Assembly: GCA_003354225.1 (NCBI GenBank)
Contig: PIVH01000344.1
Location: forward strand, 1 to 6,195
Source: Globobulimina sp.
Taxonomy: Eukaryota; Foraminifera; Rotaliida
DNA length: 6,195 bases
Direction: 5' to 3'
A program made the translations under genes and the position numbers. Positions 1 through 4,514 of this stretch are shown piece after piece (the first letter of the stretch is position 1; the number at the start of each line of letters is the position of its first letter). Below the pieces are notes generated by a model. That model was given only the letters and a program-made list of their open reading frames with translations, did no database searches and was not told the DNA's origin.

Positions 1-115
1 TTTCTCTATTTAATTTTCGTATTTCATCTTTATGCGCTTTCAATTGCTCATCTTTTTTTTTCAATTGCGCCTTTAATTCTTTTATCTGTTCGTTAAGATG
101 TTTTATTGTGGACAT
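1..115 (-). CDS. Coiled-coil protein, 3' part cut off by the window edge
   Basis: An open frame runs from an ATG at 115-113 to the window edge without a stop, giving 38 residues that begin MSTIKHLNEQ. The fragment is almost wholly heptad-like: Leu/Ile at spaced positions with Lys, Glu and Gln between (IKELKAQLKKKDEQLKAHKD). This indicates a parallel or homotypic coiled coil, probably cytosolic, since no signal peptide or membrane segment is seen. The start is supported by an AT-rich TATA-like stretch directly before it (TTATATAAT, 3 nt from the ATG). The coil resembles that of the adjacent zinc-finger protein (ELLKAQLTDKDSQL), so it may be a zinc-finger-less paralogue. That is inference from a short low-complexity region. 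Function unknown. Confidence 0.6.
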   Translation of the reverse strand, partial: MSTIKHLNEQIKELKAQLKKKDEQLKAHKDEIRKLNRE

Positions 116-141
116 TATATTATATAATAAGATAATATAAT
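114..141. terminator. AT-rich hairpin after the zinc-finger gene
   Basis: A perfect 10-bp inverted repeat (114-123 with 132-141, arms ATTATATTAT / ATAATATAAT) encloses an 8-nt loop. It starts about 21 nt after the stop of the zinc-finger gene on the minus strand. In mimiviruses, transcript 3' ends are formed at such palindromes, so this may be the 3'-end signal. It also overlaps the proximal promoter and first base of the ATG of the next minus-strand gene, so it could serve either role. AT-rich palindromes are common by chance here. Confidence 0.4.
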
Positions 142-162
142 TTTCTTAAGTAAATATTTGAT

Positions 163-1362
163 TTATTCTAAATCCCATACGTGGTTTTTAGCCATATCAA
201 CTATTTTTTTCTGCTTATATAAATGAATAGCTAATTCTTCGTCAAACCCACTTAAACCGGAGTTTAATATAAATTTTTCGTCATATGTGTCAGGAGCACG
301 CGCCTTTAAAAATATTTGCTTTAATTTTTTTACAATATCTTCATCTTCAAATAATTCTTCTCGGCGGTAATTTTCAATAAAATCTTTAATTTTTGTATTC
401 AAGAATAATGCATTTTTTGGTGCATTATCACGCATTTCGGCTAATAATATATCTAATATTTTCGGCATCTCTTTGATAATCGCGGTCACTGTTGCTTTAA
501 AATCATCGCGTTGCCACGATTTAGTGTCAGTAGTACCATTACTTATACTCAATTCGTATCTATTTATATTTTTCATAATCGCAGTCCTTAAATTAGGTGA
601 TATATATTTTAATATTTGCAAGTTTAATATCGCTAACTTTATTGACGGGCTTTTATGGTTAAATAGCCGATAATATAATGATACGTAATTATCAATTTTG
701 ATGTCTTTAAACGCGATTTGTTTCATCGGTATTGTTGTTAATTGTTTATATTCATTAATCGGTGCTGGATATTTAGCGACATTAATTATAACAGTTCTAT
801 TTTCAGTTTGATTATGAGTATTATTAATGATTGTTGATTTATTTGCGAGCTTTTCATATAATTCAATGATTTTATCATCCTTCTCTTTTAATTGCTCTTT
901 TAATTCCGATATTTCATTATTCTTTTCGGATAATTGAGAATCTTTATCTGTTAATTGGGCTTTTAACAGTTCAATCACGCCATCTTGGGATGAATGTGGT
1001 CTATCGTCACATTGGTGCAATTCATGTCTCCGGAGTGTTTTATTATTTTTATATGTTTTGCCACAATATTTACATTCAAACTCTTTAATTATTATTTTAG
1101 GATTGTCCTGGATTGTCCTAAATTGTCCTAAATTGTCCTCATTATTATTATTATTTAGTTCCTGGATGGTTCCTTTTGGTTCCTTTTGGTTCCTTTTGGT
1201 TCCTTCATTATTATTATTATTATTATTATTATTTCCAGGAGATACCTTATCAACGTTTTTTGATACCTTATTAACGTTTTTGATATGTTTTTTACTCTTT
1301 ATGTGCTTTTCAAGTGCTTGAGATGAGAAATATGAACGATTACAGACGTCGCAGTGAGTCAT
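163..1362 (-). CDS. C2H2 zinc-finger / coiled-coil protein with Asn tracts
   Basis: A 399-residue protein with no close named match that I recognise. Zinc finger 1 is at residues 4-26 (C4, C7, H20, H26; C-x2-C-x12-H-x5-H). Residues 29-92 form a low-complexity linker with a duplicated KNVxKVS heptapeptide, runs of nine and five Asn, and a stretch encoded by 10-bp DNA repeats. Zinc finger 2 is at 97-118 (C97, C100, H113, then H116 or C118, a C2HC-like variant). A coiled coil covers about 127-174, followed by a folded-looking Leu/Ile-rich domain at about 195-399 with no recognised motif. The zinc-finger plus coil plus C-terminal domain layout is common among giant-virus zinc-finger proteins, which presumably bind nucleic acid or protein partners. 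The start is the ATG that places finger 1 at the extreme N terminus. The gene is monocistronic-looking, with a 524-bp gene-free stretch upstream. A role as transcription regulator is inference. Confidence 0.85.
   Translation of the reverse strand: MTHCDVCNRSYFSSQALEKHIKSKKHIKNVNKVSKNVDKVSPGNNNNNNNNNEGTKRNQKEPKGTIQELNNNNNEDNLGQFRTIQDNPKIIIKEFECKYCGKTYKNNKTLRRHELHQCDDRPHSSQDGVIELLKAQLTDKDSQLSEKNNEISELKEQLKEKDDKIIELYEKLANKSTIINNTHNQTENRTVIINVAKYPAPINEYKQLTTIPMKQIAFKDIKIDNYVSLYYRLFNHKSPSIKLAILNLQILKYISPNLRTAIMKNINRYELSISNGTTDTKSWQRDDFKATVTAIIKEMPKILDILLAEMRDNAPKNALFLNTKIKDFIENYRREELFEDEDIVKKLKQIFLKARAPDTYDEKFILNSGLSGFDEELAIHLYKQKKIVDMAKNHVWDLE
1101..1140. repeat. 10-bp tandem repeat, 4 copies, inside the zinc-finger gene
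   Basis: Four copies of a decamer (plus-strand consensus RATTGTCCTA) lie end to end with only purine or final-base differences. They encode the linker residues EDNLGQFRTIQDN. Because 10 is not a multiple of 3, each copy is read in a different frame, so the peptide shows no obvious repeat although the DNA does. Confidence 0.95.
1141..1155. repeat. ATT trinucleotide tract, 5 copies (Asn5)
   Basis: Five ATT units, read on the minus strand as AAT codons, give a run of five asparagines between the two decamer arrays of the zinc-finger gene. Confidence 0.95.
1167..1206. repeat. Second 10-bp tandem repeat, 4 copies, inside the zinc-finger gene
   Basis: Four copies of TGGTTCCTTT (the last with one mismatch) occupy 40 bp, the same length as the first decamer array. 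They encode GTKRNQKEPKGT on the minus strand, with all three frames used in turn. The sequence just left of this array (TCCTGGATGGTTCCT) resembles the left end of the first array (TCCTGGATTGTCCT), so the arrays may be related. Confidence 0.95.
1207..1233. repeat. ATT trinucleotide tract, 9 copies (Asn9)
   Basis: Nine perfect ATT units encode nine asparagines in the zinc-finger linker. The perfect run, with a single synonymous codon throughout, suggests recent slippage expansion and likely length variation between strains. Confidence 0.95.
1239..1280. repeat. 21-bp direct repeat in the zinc-finger gene
   Basis: Two adjacent near-identical copies of a 21-bp unit (plus strand GATACCTTATCAACGTTTTT and its neighbour with one T for C) encode the heptapeptide pair KNVNKVS / KNVDKVS at residues 28-41. 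Unlike the 10-bp arrays this unit keeps the reading frame. The boundaries are approximate to a few bases. Confidence 0.8.
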
Positions 1363-1465
1363 TGTTATAATAAAGAATATTATTTTAATTCTTAATATTA
1401 TTTAAATTTTAATATCTTATATTGATTCGTATTGTTATATGCAATTTATTATTGATTTAAGAAAA

Positions 1466-1556
1466 GAATATTCTTTTTGGATAAAATAATATTAATAATA
1501 TTCTTTTTGGATAAAAGAATATTCTTTTTGGGAAAATAATATTCTTTTTCTGAAAA
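1466..1556. repeat. 20/21-bp repeat array, four copies
   Basis: Four copies of a unit like GAATATTCTTTTTGGATAAAA occur at 1466-1486, 1496-1516, 1517-1536 and 1537-1556. The last three are contiguous with a 20- to 21-bp period, and the first is separated by 9 bp. A partial fifth copy may begin at 1557. Each copy contains the palindrome AATATT followed by CTTTTT. The array lies about 100-200 bp upstream of the zinc-finger gene start, so repeated protein-binding sites are possible. No direct evidence shows this. Confidence 0.9.
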
Positions 1557-1591
1557 TAATATGGGTCACCGAAATATTACTGAAACGCTTA

Positions 1592-1637
1592 TATCTTATA
1601 TGTATAATACATTACAATATGAATGCAATATAAGATA
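1592..1637. repeat. Inverted repeat, 10-bp arms
   Basis: TATCTTATAT at 1592-1601 is the exact reverse complement of ATATAAGATA at 1628-1637, with 26 nt between. The intervening part can form a further 4-bp pair (CATT with AATG). It could be a weak hairpin or cruciform. The AT-rich arms limit its significance. Confidence 0.5.
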
Positions 1638-1638
1638 A

Positions 1639-1668
1639 TCGGATATTTTCGGATATTTTTCCGGATTT
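1639..1668. repeat. TCGGATATTT decamer, two copies plus a degenerate third
   Basis: Two exact contiguous copies of TCGGATATTT occupy 1639-1658, followed by a looser relative containing CCGGATTT. This is another array with a 10-bp period. Confidence 0.7.
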
Positions 1669-1701
1669 CGTTAGGCCATATTATTTTTATTTTTTTTCTT
1701 T

Positions 1702-1735
1702 CCCCCCCCCCTTTAACCCCTTTCAGGGGGGGGGG
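1702..1735. repeat. C10/G10 inverted repeat (possible strong hairpin)
   Basis: Ten consecutive C (1702-1711) and ten consecutive G (1726-1735) are separated by 14 nt (TTTAACCCCTTTCA). The arms are fully complementary and would make an all-GC 10-bp stem in either strand, far stronger than anything else in this AT-rich region. A 24-nt pyrimidine-only run (1691-1714) overlaps the left arm, and a T-rich stretch follows the right arm. It could be a transcription barrier or terminator, a replication pause, a slippage-prone contingency tract, or an assembly artefact. The role is unknown. Confidence 0.85.
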
Positions 1736-1862
1736 TATATATTTTTTTCATGTGTTAATAATATAGAAAGAAATTTTAGGTTATATTATATTTTTAAGGG
1801 CGGCTATTTCATATAGAGGTATTCACTCCGGGGCAATGGACGGCAATTGTATTTGTATTTAA

Positions 1863-1886
1863 TGAAAATGATTATAATTATTTTCA
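1863..1886 (-). terminator. Palindrome abutting the stop codon of the 127-residue orphan
   Basis: A 24-bp palindrome, perfect except for one position pair (G opposite T on the plus strand), ends exactly where the minus-strand stop codon (1889-1887) ends. The outer arms TGAAAAT / ATTTTCA make a 7-bp stem. Its placement fits the mimivirus-type hairpin signal for transcript cleavage and polyadenylation. Confidence 0.6.
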
Positions 1887-2270
1887 CTAAGCGATATTGA
1901 TATCGTATAAACTCATATATTCATCAAGGGTGAGATAGTTTTCTTGGCGACGATCCATACATTCATCAATATGTTCATAAATATATTCTTCGCCTTGAAG
2001 ATACATAAATACATATCTTTCAATTGCCTCGTCCATTTGAATATCTGCATCGATTTTATCATGAAAGATATAGTGAGTATGAATTGGGTGCATACTTTCA
2101 TCTTCTTCTTCACTAACGGTTTTCAATATTACACAAACCATCTCATTGATATTTTTACATATTTTCTGCATATGCTCACGGTGTTCCATGGCATATTTCA
2201 TATCCAATATCTCTTTGGCAATATATTTTTCTTTAACTAATTCTATTAACTGATTATTAATTATATTCAT
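1887..2270 (-). CDS. Orphan acidic helical protein, 127 residues
   Basis: I do not recognise this protein. It starts at an ATG with an AT-rich TATA-like stretch 8-15 nt upstream (AATTATATACATACT) and ends in TAG. It has no signal peptide or membrane span. The predicted character is mostly helical and acidic. An N-terminal helix (residues 1-50) is followed by an EEEDE acidic turn at 54-58, a His-rich patch (H61, H64, H66, H70) and an acidic, Tyr- and Met-rich second half. Cys residues at 38, 46 and 104 do not form a recognisable metal site. It is the downstream member of a minus-strand pair, 45 bp after the orphan at 2316-2816, and each gene has its own 3' palindrome, so separate transcripts are likely. 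Function unknown. Confidence 0.75.
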   Translation of the reverse strand: MNIINNQLIELVKEKYIAKEILDMKYAMEHREHMQKICKNINEMVCVILKTVSEEEDESMHPIHTHYIFHDKIDADIQMDEAIERYVFMYLQGEEYIYEHIDECMDRRQENYLTLDEYMSLYDINIA

Positions 2271-2292
2271 AGTATGTATATAATTAAGTAGA

Positions 2293-2311
2293 TTTAAAAC
2301 ATTATTTTAAA
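2293..2311 (-). terminator. AT hairpin after the 166-residue orphan
   Basis: Arms TTTAAAA (2293-2299) and TTTTAAA (2305-2311) enclose a 5-nt loop. The hairpin starts 4 nt after the TGA stop of the minus-strand gene ending at 2316. Its position is right for a mimivirus-like 3'-end hairpin, but it is all AT and sits in a 45-bp gap that also holds the next gene's promoter. Confidence 0.45.
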
Positions 2312-2315
2312 ATTA

Positions 2316-2816
2316 TCAATATATGCCGAATACATTTTCAAGGGAGCCCATGATTGCTCGTCTATCACTTCTCTTTATACAATATAAAAAACTTGATACG
2401 ATTTTGGTTAGACCAAGTTCATAATTACGGGGCATTTTGTCATTAAATAATTCTCTAACGCTAAAGTGGATTTGTTTATAGTTTTTGTTTGCATTTGTGA
2501 TAATTTCAATGGGCCGTAAATGATATTTATATAATACTGCTGCATTATCAGCAATTAACTTTGATTTATCGAAGTCGCCCTTTGCTCTTACAATATTTGT
2601 TTTAGTATTATAGCAAATATTAAACATATAATTACCTTTATGGAATAAAGAGAATATTAGTATGTGAGGGTTATTTGTATGGTATGATACTGTAATATTA
2701 TGACAACCTGTGTCGCGATGGCAACATGCACCTACCATATTATCAAATAATTTACCAAACATATCCTCATTCATTTCTGTAAATTGGGTTTTGTTAATTT
2801 TGTATTTTTTGAACAT
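2316..2816 (-). CDS. Orphan protein, 166 residues
   Basis: I do not recognise the family. The preferred start is the ATG at 2816-2814 (MFKKYKINKT), because CTATATAAT, the same 9-mer found before the SAP gene, lies 4 nt upstream. The frame stays open further upstream to about 2909 (first ATG at 2894), but that part translates into an AT-driven Ile/Tyr-rich string typical of a read-through promoter. The protein begins with a basic segment. A small Cys/His cluster follows at residues 31-39 (CCHRDTGCH), then alternating beta-like segments (about 41-70) and helices (about 88-100 and 118-155). The stop is TGA. A metal-binding knuckle at 31-39 is possible but matches no motif known to me. Divergently transcribed from the SAP gene across a 289-bp region. 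Confidence 0.75.
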   Translation of the reverse strand: MFKKYKINKTQFTEMNEDMFGKLFDNMVGACCHRDTGCHNITVSYHTNNPHILIFSLFHKGNYMFNICYNTKTNIVRAKGDFDKSKLIADNAAVLYKYHLRPIEIITNANKNYKQIHFSVRELFNDKMPRNYELGLTKIVSSFLYCIKRSDRRAIMGSLENVFGIY

Positions 2817-2820
2817 CTTT

Positions 2821-2829
2821 ATTATATAG
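2821..2829 (-). promoter_or_regulatory. Proximal TATA-like element CTATATAAT
   Basis: CTATATAAT on the minus strand lies 4 nt before the ATG at 2816. The identical 9-mer directly precedes the SAP gene ATG, and a one-base variant precedes the RING gene. This shared position suggests a core promoter with a very short 5' leader. Confidence 0.45.
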
Positions 2830-2966
2830 TATATACAAATATAATAATTATCGCATTGTGAAATAAATAAATATAATATTGACTCAAATAGCATAGCTAT
2901 TCTCGTCAAATTGCTTATCCAGATAATGCCATGTGCAATAAATAATATTAAAATTTATTTATATAT

Positions 2967-2985
2967 TAGTTATAAATCATAACTA
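2967..2985. repeat. Inverted repeat in the divergent promoter region
   Basis: TAGTTAT (2967-2973) and ATAACTA (2979-2985) form a perfect 7-bp stem with a 5-nt loop. It lies roughly midway between the two divergent genes, where an operator-like site or cruciform would be plausible. Confidence 0.45.
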
Positions 2986-3009
2986 TTCCTTCAACTAACC
3001 AATTGTCAC

Positions 3010-3030
3010 TTTAAAAAACCTTTTTTTAAA
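3010..3030. repeat. Perfect A/T hairpin upstream of the SAP gene
   Basis: TTTAAAAAA (3010-3018) pairs perfectly with TTTTTTAAA (3022-3030) around a 3-nt loop. It is located just before the decamer array. It could be a cruciform, a bent A-tract or part of the promoter. No role can be shown. Confidence 0.5.
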
Positions 3031-3040
3031 CTAACACTCA

Positions 3041-3090
3041 TTAAACTACATTAAACTACATTAAACTACATTAAACTACATTAAACTACA
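3041..3090. repeat. TTAAACTACA decamer array, five perfect copies
   Basis: Five exact contiguous copies of a 10-bp unit span 50 bp and end 15 bp before the SAP gene ATG. A related TTAAACTA precedes the array at about 3026-3033. The units repeat on one face of the helix (about one turn each), so the array could present stacked binding sites in the SAP promoter or be read as part of its 5' leader. The perfect identity suggests recent expansion. Confidence 0.95.
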
Positions 3091-3096
3091 ACACTT

Positions 3097-3105
3097 CTAT
3101 ATAAT
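3097..3105 (+). promoter_or_regulatory. Proximal TATA-like element CTATATAAT
   Basis: CTATATAAT ends immediately before the SAP gene ATG. The same 9-mer lies 4 nt before the divergent gene's ATG at 2816. If it is the core promoter, transcription would have to begin at or inside the start codon. It could instead be a late-type initiator. Confidence 0.45.
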
Positions 3106-3834
3106 ATGACTTCAAAACCATTAAACAAAATGTCAATCAAAGAATTGAAAGCATTATGCAAAGAGCATAAAATCCGCGGACATTCAAAATGTAAGAAAAA
3201 AGCTGATTTAATTATATTCATTGAATCAAAATTGAATATGAATACTACACAATCACCAATAAGAAATCCACCAGCAGTTATTAAAGAAGCAACACCAACT
3301 CCCCCTCCAGCACCATTACCACAAACAATTGATACTGATGCATCTGGATTTGAAGATATGATACCAACAGAGCCTGAAACAGCTCAAGATTTAATAACGG
3401 AATTATTTGGATCCGATGATGAAGAAGAACCTATAGAAGAACCTATAGAGCAACCAGAAATAATTGAACAACCTATTGAACAACCAGAAATAATTGAAGA
3501 ACCTATAGAAGAACCTATAGAACAACCAGAAATAATTGAAGAACCTATAGAAGAACCTATAGAACAACCAGAAATAATTGAAGAACCTATAGAACAACCA
3601 AAAATAATTGAGCAACCTATAGAAGAACCTATAGAAGAACCAAAAATAATTGAAGAAGAAAATATCTTAGATGACTTAGATGACTTGATTGAAGATTATG
3701 CTGAGTATAACAGAAGCGATAATAAGAAAAAATATAAACGTCCAATAAAAAGAGTTGTATTACAAGATACTTCCATTGAGACATTAGAAAAAGAATTAGC
3801 AAGACGCGGATATTCAATTGTGCTCAATCAATAA
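3106..3834 (+). CDS. SAP-domain protein with Glu/Pro/Ile repeat
   Basis: A 242-residue protein. Residues 9-43 match the SAP fold consensus (two helices around a Gly/Lys-rich turn: MSIKELKALCKEHKIRGHSK, then KKADLIIFIESKL). SAP domains bind AT-rich DNA or scaffold regions. Residues 48-75 are Pro-rich. Residues 83-106 are acidic. Residues 107-182 are a tandem repeat built from EEPI and QPEII modules. Residues 186-200 are acidic, 208-217 are basic, and the last 20 residues (TSIETLEKELARRGYSIVLN) look like a short folded helix-strand element, itself faintly SAP-like. A nuclear or viral-factory DNA-tethering protein with a flexible acidic arm is a reasonable inference. The start is the first ATG after the TATA-like element. 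It heads a plus-strand series whose genes are spaced about 50-160 bp apart. Confidence 0.85.
   Translation: MTSKPLNKMSIKELKALCKEHKIRGHSKCKKKADLIIFIESKLNMNTTQSPIRNPPAVIKEATPTPPPAPLPQTIDTDASGFEDMIPTEPETAQDLITELFGSDDEEEPIEEPIEQPEIIEQPIEQPEIIEEPIEEPIEQPEIIEEPIEEPIEQPEIIEEPIEQPKIIEQPIEEPIEEPKIIEEENILDDLDDLIEDYAEYNRSDNKKKYKRPIKRVVLQDTSIETLEKELARRGYSIVLNQ
3424..3651. repeat. Coding repeat for EEPI/QPEII modules
   Basis: Six in-frame units alternate between 14 residues (EEPIEEPIEQPEII) and 10 residues (EQPIEQPEII), that is 42 and 30 bp, with Glu/Gln and Glu/Lys swaps. The DNA is almost as conserved as the protein (GAACCTATAGAA recurs), which suggests expansion by slippage or unequal exchange rather than selection on the peptide alone. 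The complementary strand is an open frame as a by-product. Confidence 0.95.
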
Positions 3835-3878
3835 GTTATAGCGCAATTGGATTTATTTAAAGGGGGGTTACATGAAAA

Positions 3879-3886
3879 CCTATAGG
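3879..3886. repeat. CCTATAGG palindrome after the SAP gene
   Basis: A perfect 8-bp palindrome, 44 bp after the stop of the SAP gene, inside a 146-bp gap that is locally less AT-rich and holds a G6 run (3862-3867). A nearby GGTT / AACC pair (3866-3869 with 3877-3880) could form an alternative small hairpin. No clear terminator stands out. A weak 5-bp hairpin TTAAT / ATTAA lies at 3929-3943. Confidence 0.35.
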
Positions 3887-3980
3887 AGATTTCACCGAAT
3901 CCATAAAACGCCGAATGATTTCTTTTATTTAATGCGTAATTAACCCACGAATAATATAGTAGCATATAATATAAAAAAGA

Positions 3981-4481
3981 ATGTCGTTAAAAATCCAATC
4001 AGATATCGAATATGCACAAAAAATGTTAAAGAAATATGCAGATAGTTTAGAAAGGAATATTGTAGATTTAGAAAAAACCAAATCCGAAAAACAAAAAGTA
4101 TATTTAGCCGGTAAAAAGATTAGAACTGAAGCACATATTGAAAAAACAAATGCTCGTATTGTACATTTAACTGAACGATTAGAAAAGAAAAGAATCCGTG
4201 TAGAGAAAGAAAAGAAACGTCTTGAGCGGAAAGAACAGAATAAAGATAAACCAAAATCGGCATATATGCAATTTATGAGTGATACATTTGATGCAGCAAA
4301 GATCACTGGTATTAAAGTAACAATGAGCGATGTTGCGAAAATGTGGAGTGACAAGAACCCAAAGAAAGAAACACCAAAGAAGGTATTAAAGAAGGTATTA
4401 AAGAAAGTACCGAAAGCGCCAGAAAATACATTAAACGGTTTTGTAACAGTTGTTGAAAAAGCCCAAGCAGTTCAGGTATAA
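3981..4481 (+). CDS. HMG-box-like coiled-coil basic protein
   Basis: A 166-residue, very Lys-rich protein. Residues about 5-88 are a long charged helix or coiled coil. Residues 90-125 match the first part of an HMG box or the HMG-like YABBY core: KPKSAYMQFMSD, then a helix ending VAKMWSDKNP with the conserved Trp at 122. The third long helix of a full HMG box is absent, replaced by a Lys/Val repeat (KKVLKKVLKKVPK, 134-145). HMG-like domains bend or bind DNA with little sequence preference. Short HMG-like proteins are frequent in giant viruses and may act in genome packaging or virus chromatin. The start is the first ATG, 10 nt after CATATAAT. The gene shares its plan with the minus-strand gene at 5758-6183, suggesting an old duplication. 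Confidence 0.8.
   Translation: MSLKIQSDIEYAQKMLKKYADSLERNIVDLEKTKSEKQKVYLAGKKIRTEAHIEKTNARIVHLTERLEKKRIRVEKEKKRLERKEQNKDKPKSAYMQFMSDTFDAAKITGIKVTMSDVAKMWSDKNPKKETPKKVLKKVLKKVPKAPENTLNGFVTVVEKAQAVQV
4377..4409. repeat. 12-bp coding repeat (KKVL)
   Basis: Two exact copies and a partial third copy of AAGAAGGTATTA encode KKVLKKVLKKV in the tail of the HMG-like protein. Confidence 0.85.
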
Positions 4482-4514
4482 ATGGATATTAAATGATATA
4501 AATGGATATTAAAA
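4475..4514. repeat. 20-bp direct repeat across the HMG-like gene's stop codon
   Basis: Two contiguous 20-bp copies share TATAAATGGATATTAAA. The gene's TAA stop lies in the first copy, and the second copy is non-coding. The 20-bp period is twice the decamer period seen elsewhere in the window. Confidence 0.9.

Larger units (their letters stand above)
1363..1886. other. Gene-free stretch with tandem and inverted repeats
   Basis: No credible protein gene lies in these 524 bp. The longest frame I noticed is 25 codons (1561-1638, plus). Being between two minus-strand genes, the stretch should hold the 3' end of the orphan gene at 1887-2270 and the promoter of the zinc-finger gene. Its contents from left to right are: an AT-rich promoter-like segment; a 20/21-bp tandem array (1466-1556); a 10-bp inverted repeat (1592-1601 with 1628-1637); a two-copy decamer TCGGATATTT (1639-1658); a T/C-rich tract running into a C10/G10 inverted repeat (1702-1735); a less AT-rich segment at about 1798-1850; and a palindrome next to the orphan's stop (1863-1886). 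It is the largest non-coding block of the window. Confidence 0.75.

Noticed and set aside
473-673. Plus-strand open frame within the zinc-finger gene, 66 codons
   Set aside because: Fully antisense to a gene with recognisable zinc fingers and coiled coil. The translation is a hydrophobic AT-driven string with no motif.
1058-1321. Plus-strand open frame, 87 codons, very Leu-rich
   Set aside because: It is the antisense of the poly-Asn and decamer repeat region, and Leu runs are the mirror of AAT repeats.
1561-1638. 25-codon plus-strand frame in the large gap
   Set aside because: Too short, no motif, overlaps an inverted repeat, and no conservation can be judged. It is expected by chance.
1913-2240. 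Overlapping frames on both strands within the 127-residue orphan
   Set aside because: The 127-residue frame has the better start context and a palindrome at its stop. The others are Phe/Ile-rich mirrors.
2817-2909. Upstream extension of the 166-residue orphan to a TTG or the ATG at 2894
   Set aside because: The extension translates to an Ile/Tyr-rich string from AT-rich promoter-like DNA. CTATATAAT sits 4 nt before the ATG at 2816, as in the SAP gene, and TTG starts are not usual in eukaryotic viruses.
3041-3090. CRISPR array
   Set aside because: The 10-bp units are contiguous with no spacers. The same applies to the arrays at 1101-1206 and 1466-1556.
3226-3234. AAAATTGA inside the SAP gene as an early promoter
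   Set aside because: It lies within coding sequence, far from any downstream start, and encodes Lys/Leu-type residues expected there.
3403-3615. Minus-strand frame rich in Phe/Tyr/Trp opposite the SAP protein repeat
   Set aside because: A pure by-product of the EEPI/QPEII repeat read in antisense.
3629-4354. Minus-strand frames opposite the SAP tail and the first HMG-like gene
   Set aside because: Antisense shadows of Lys-rich coding DNA, giving Phe/Ser/Leu-rich strings without motifs.
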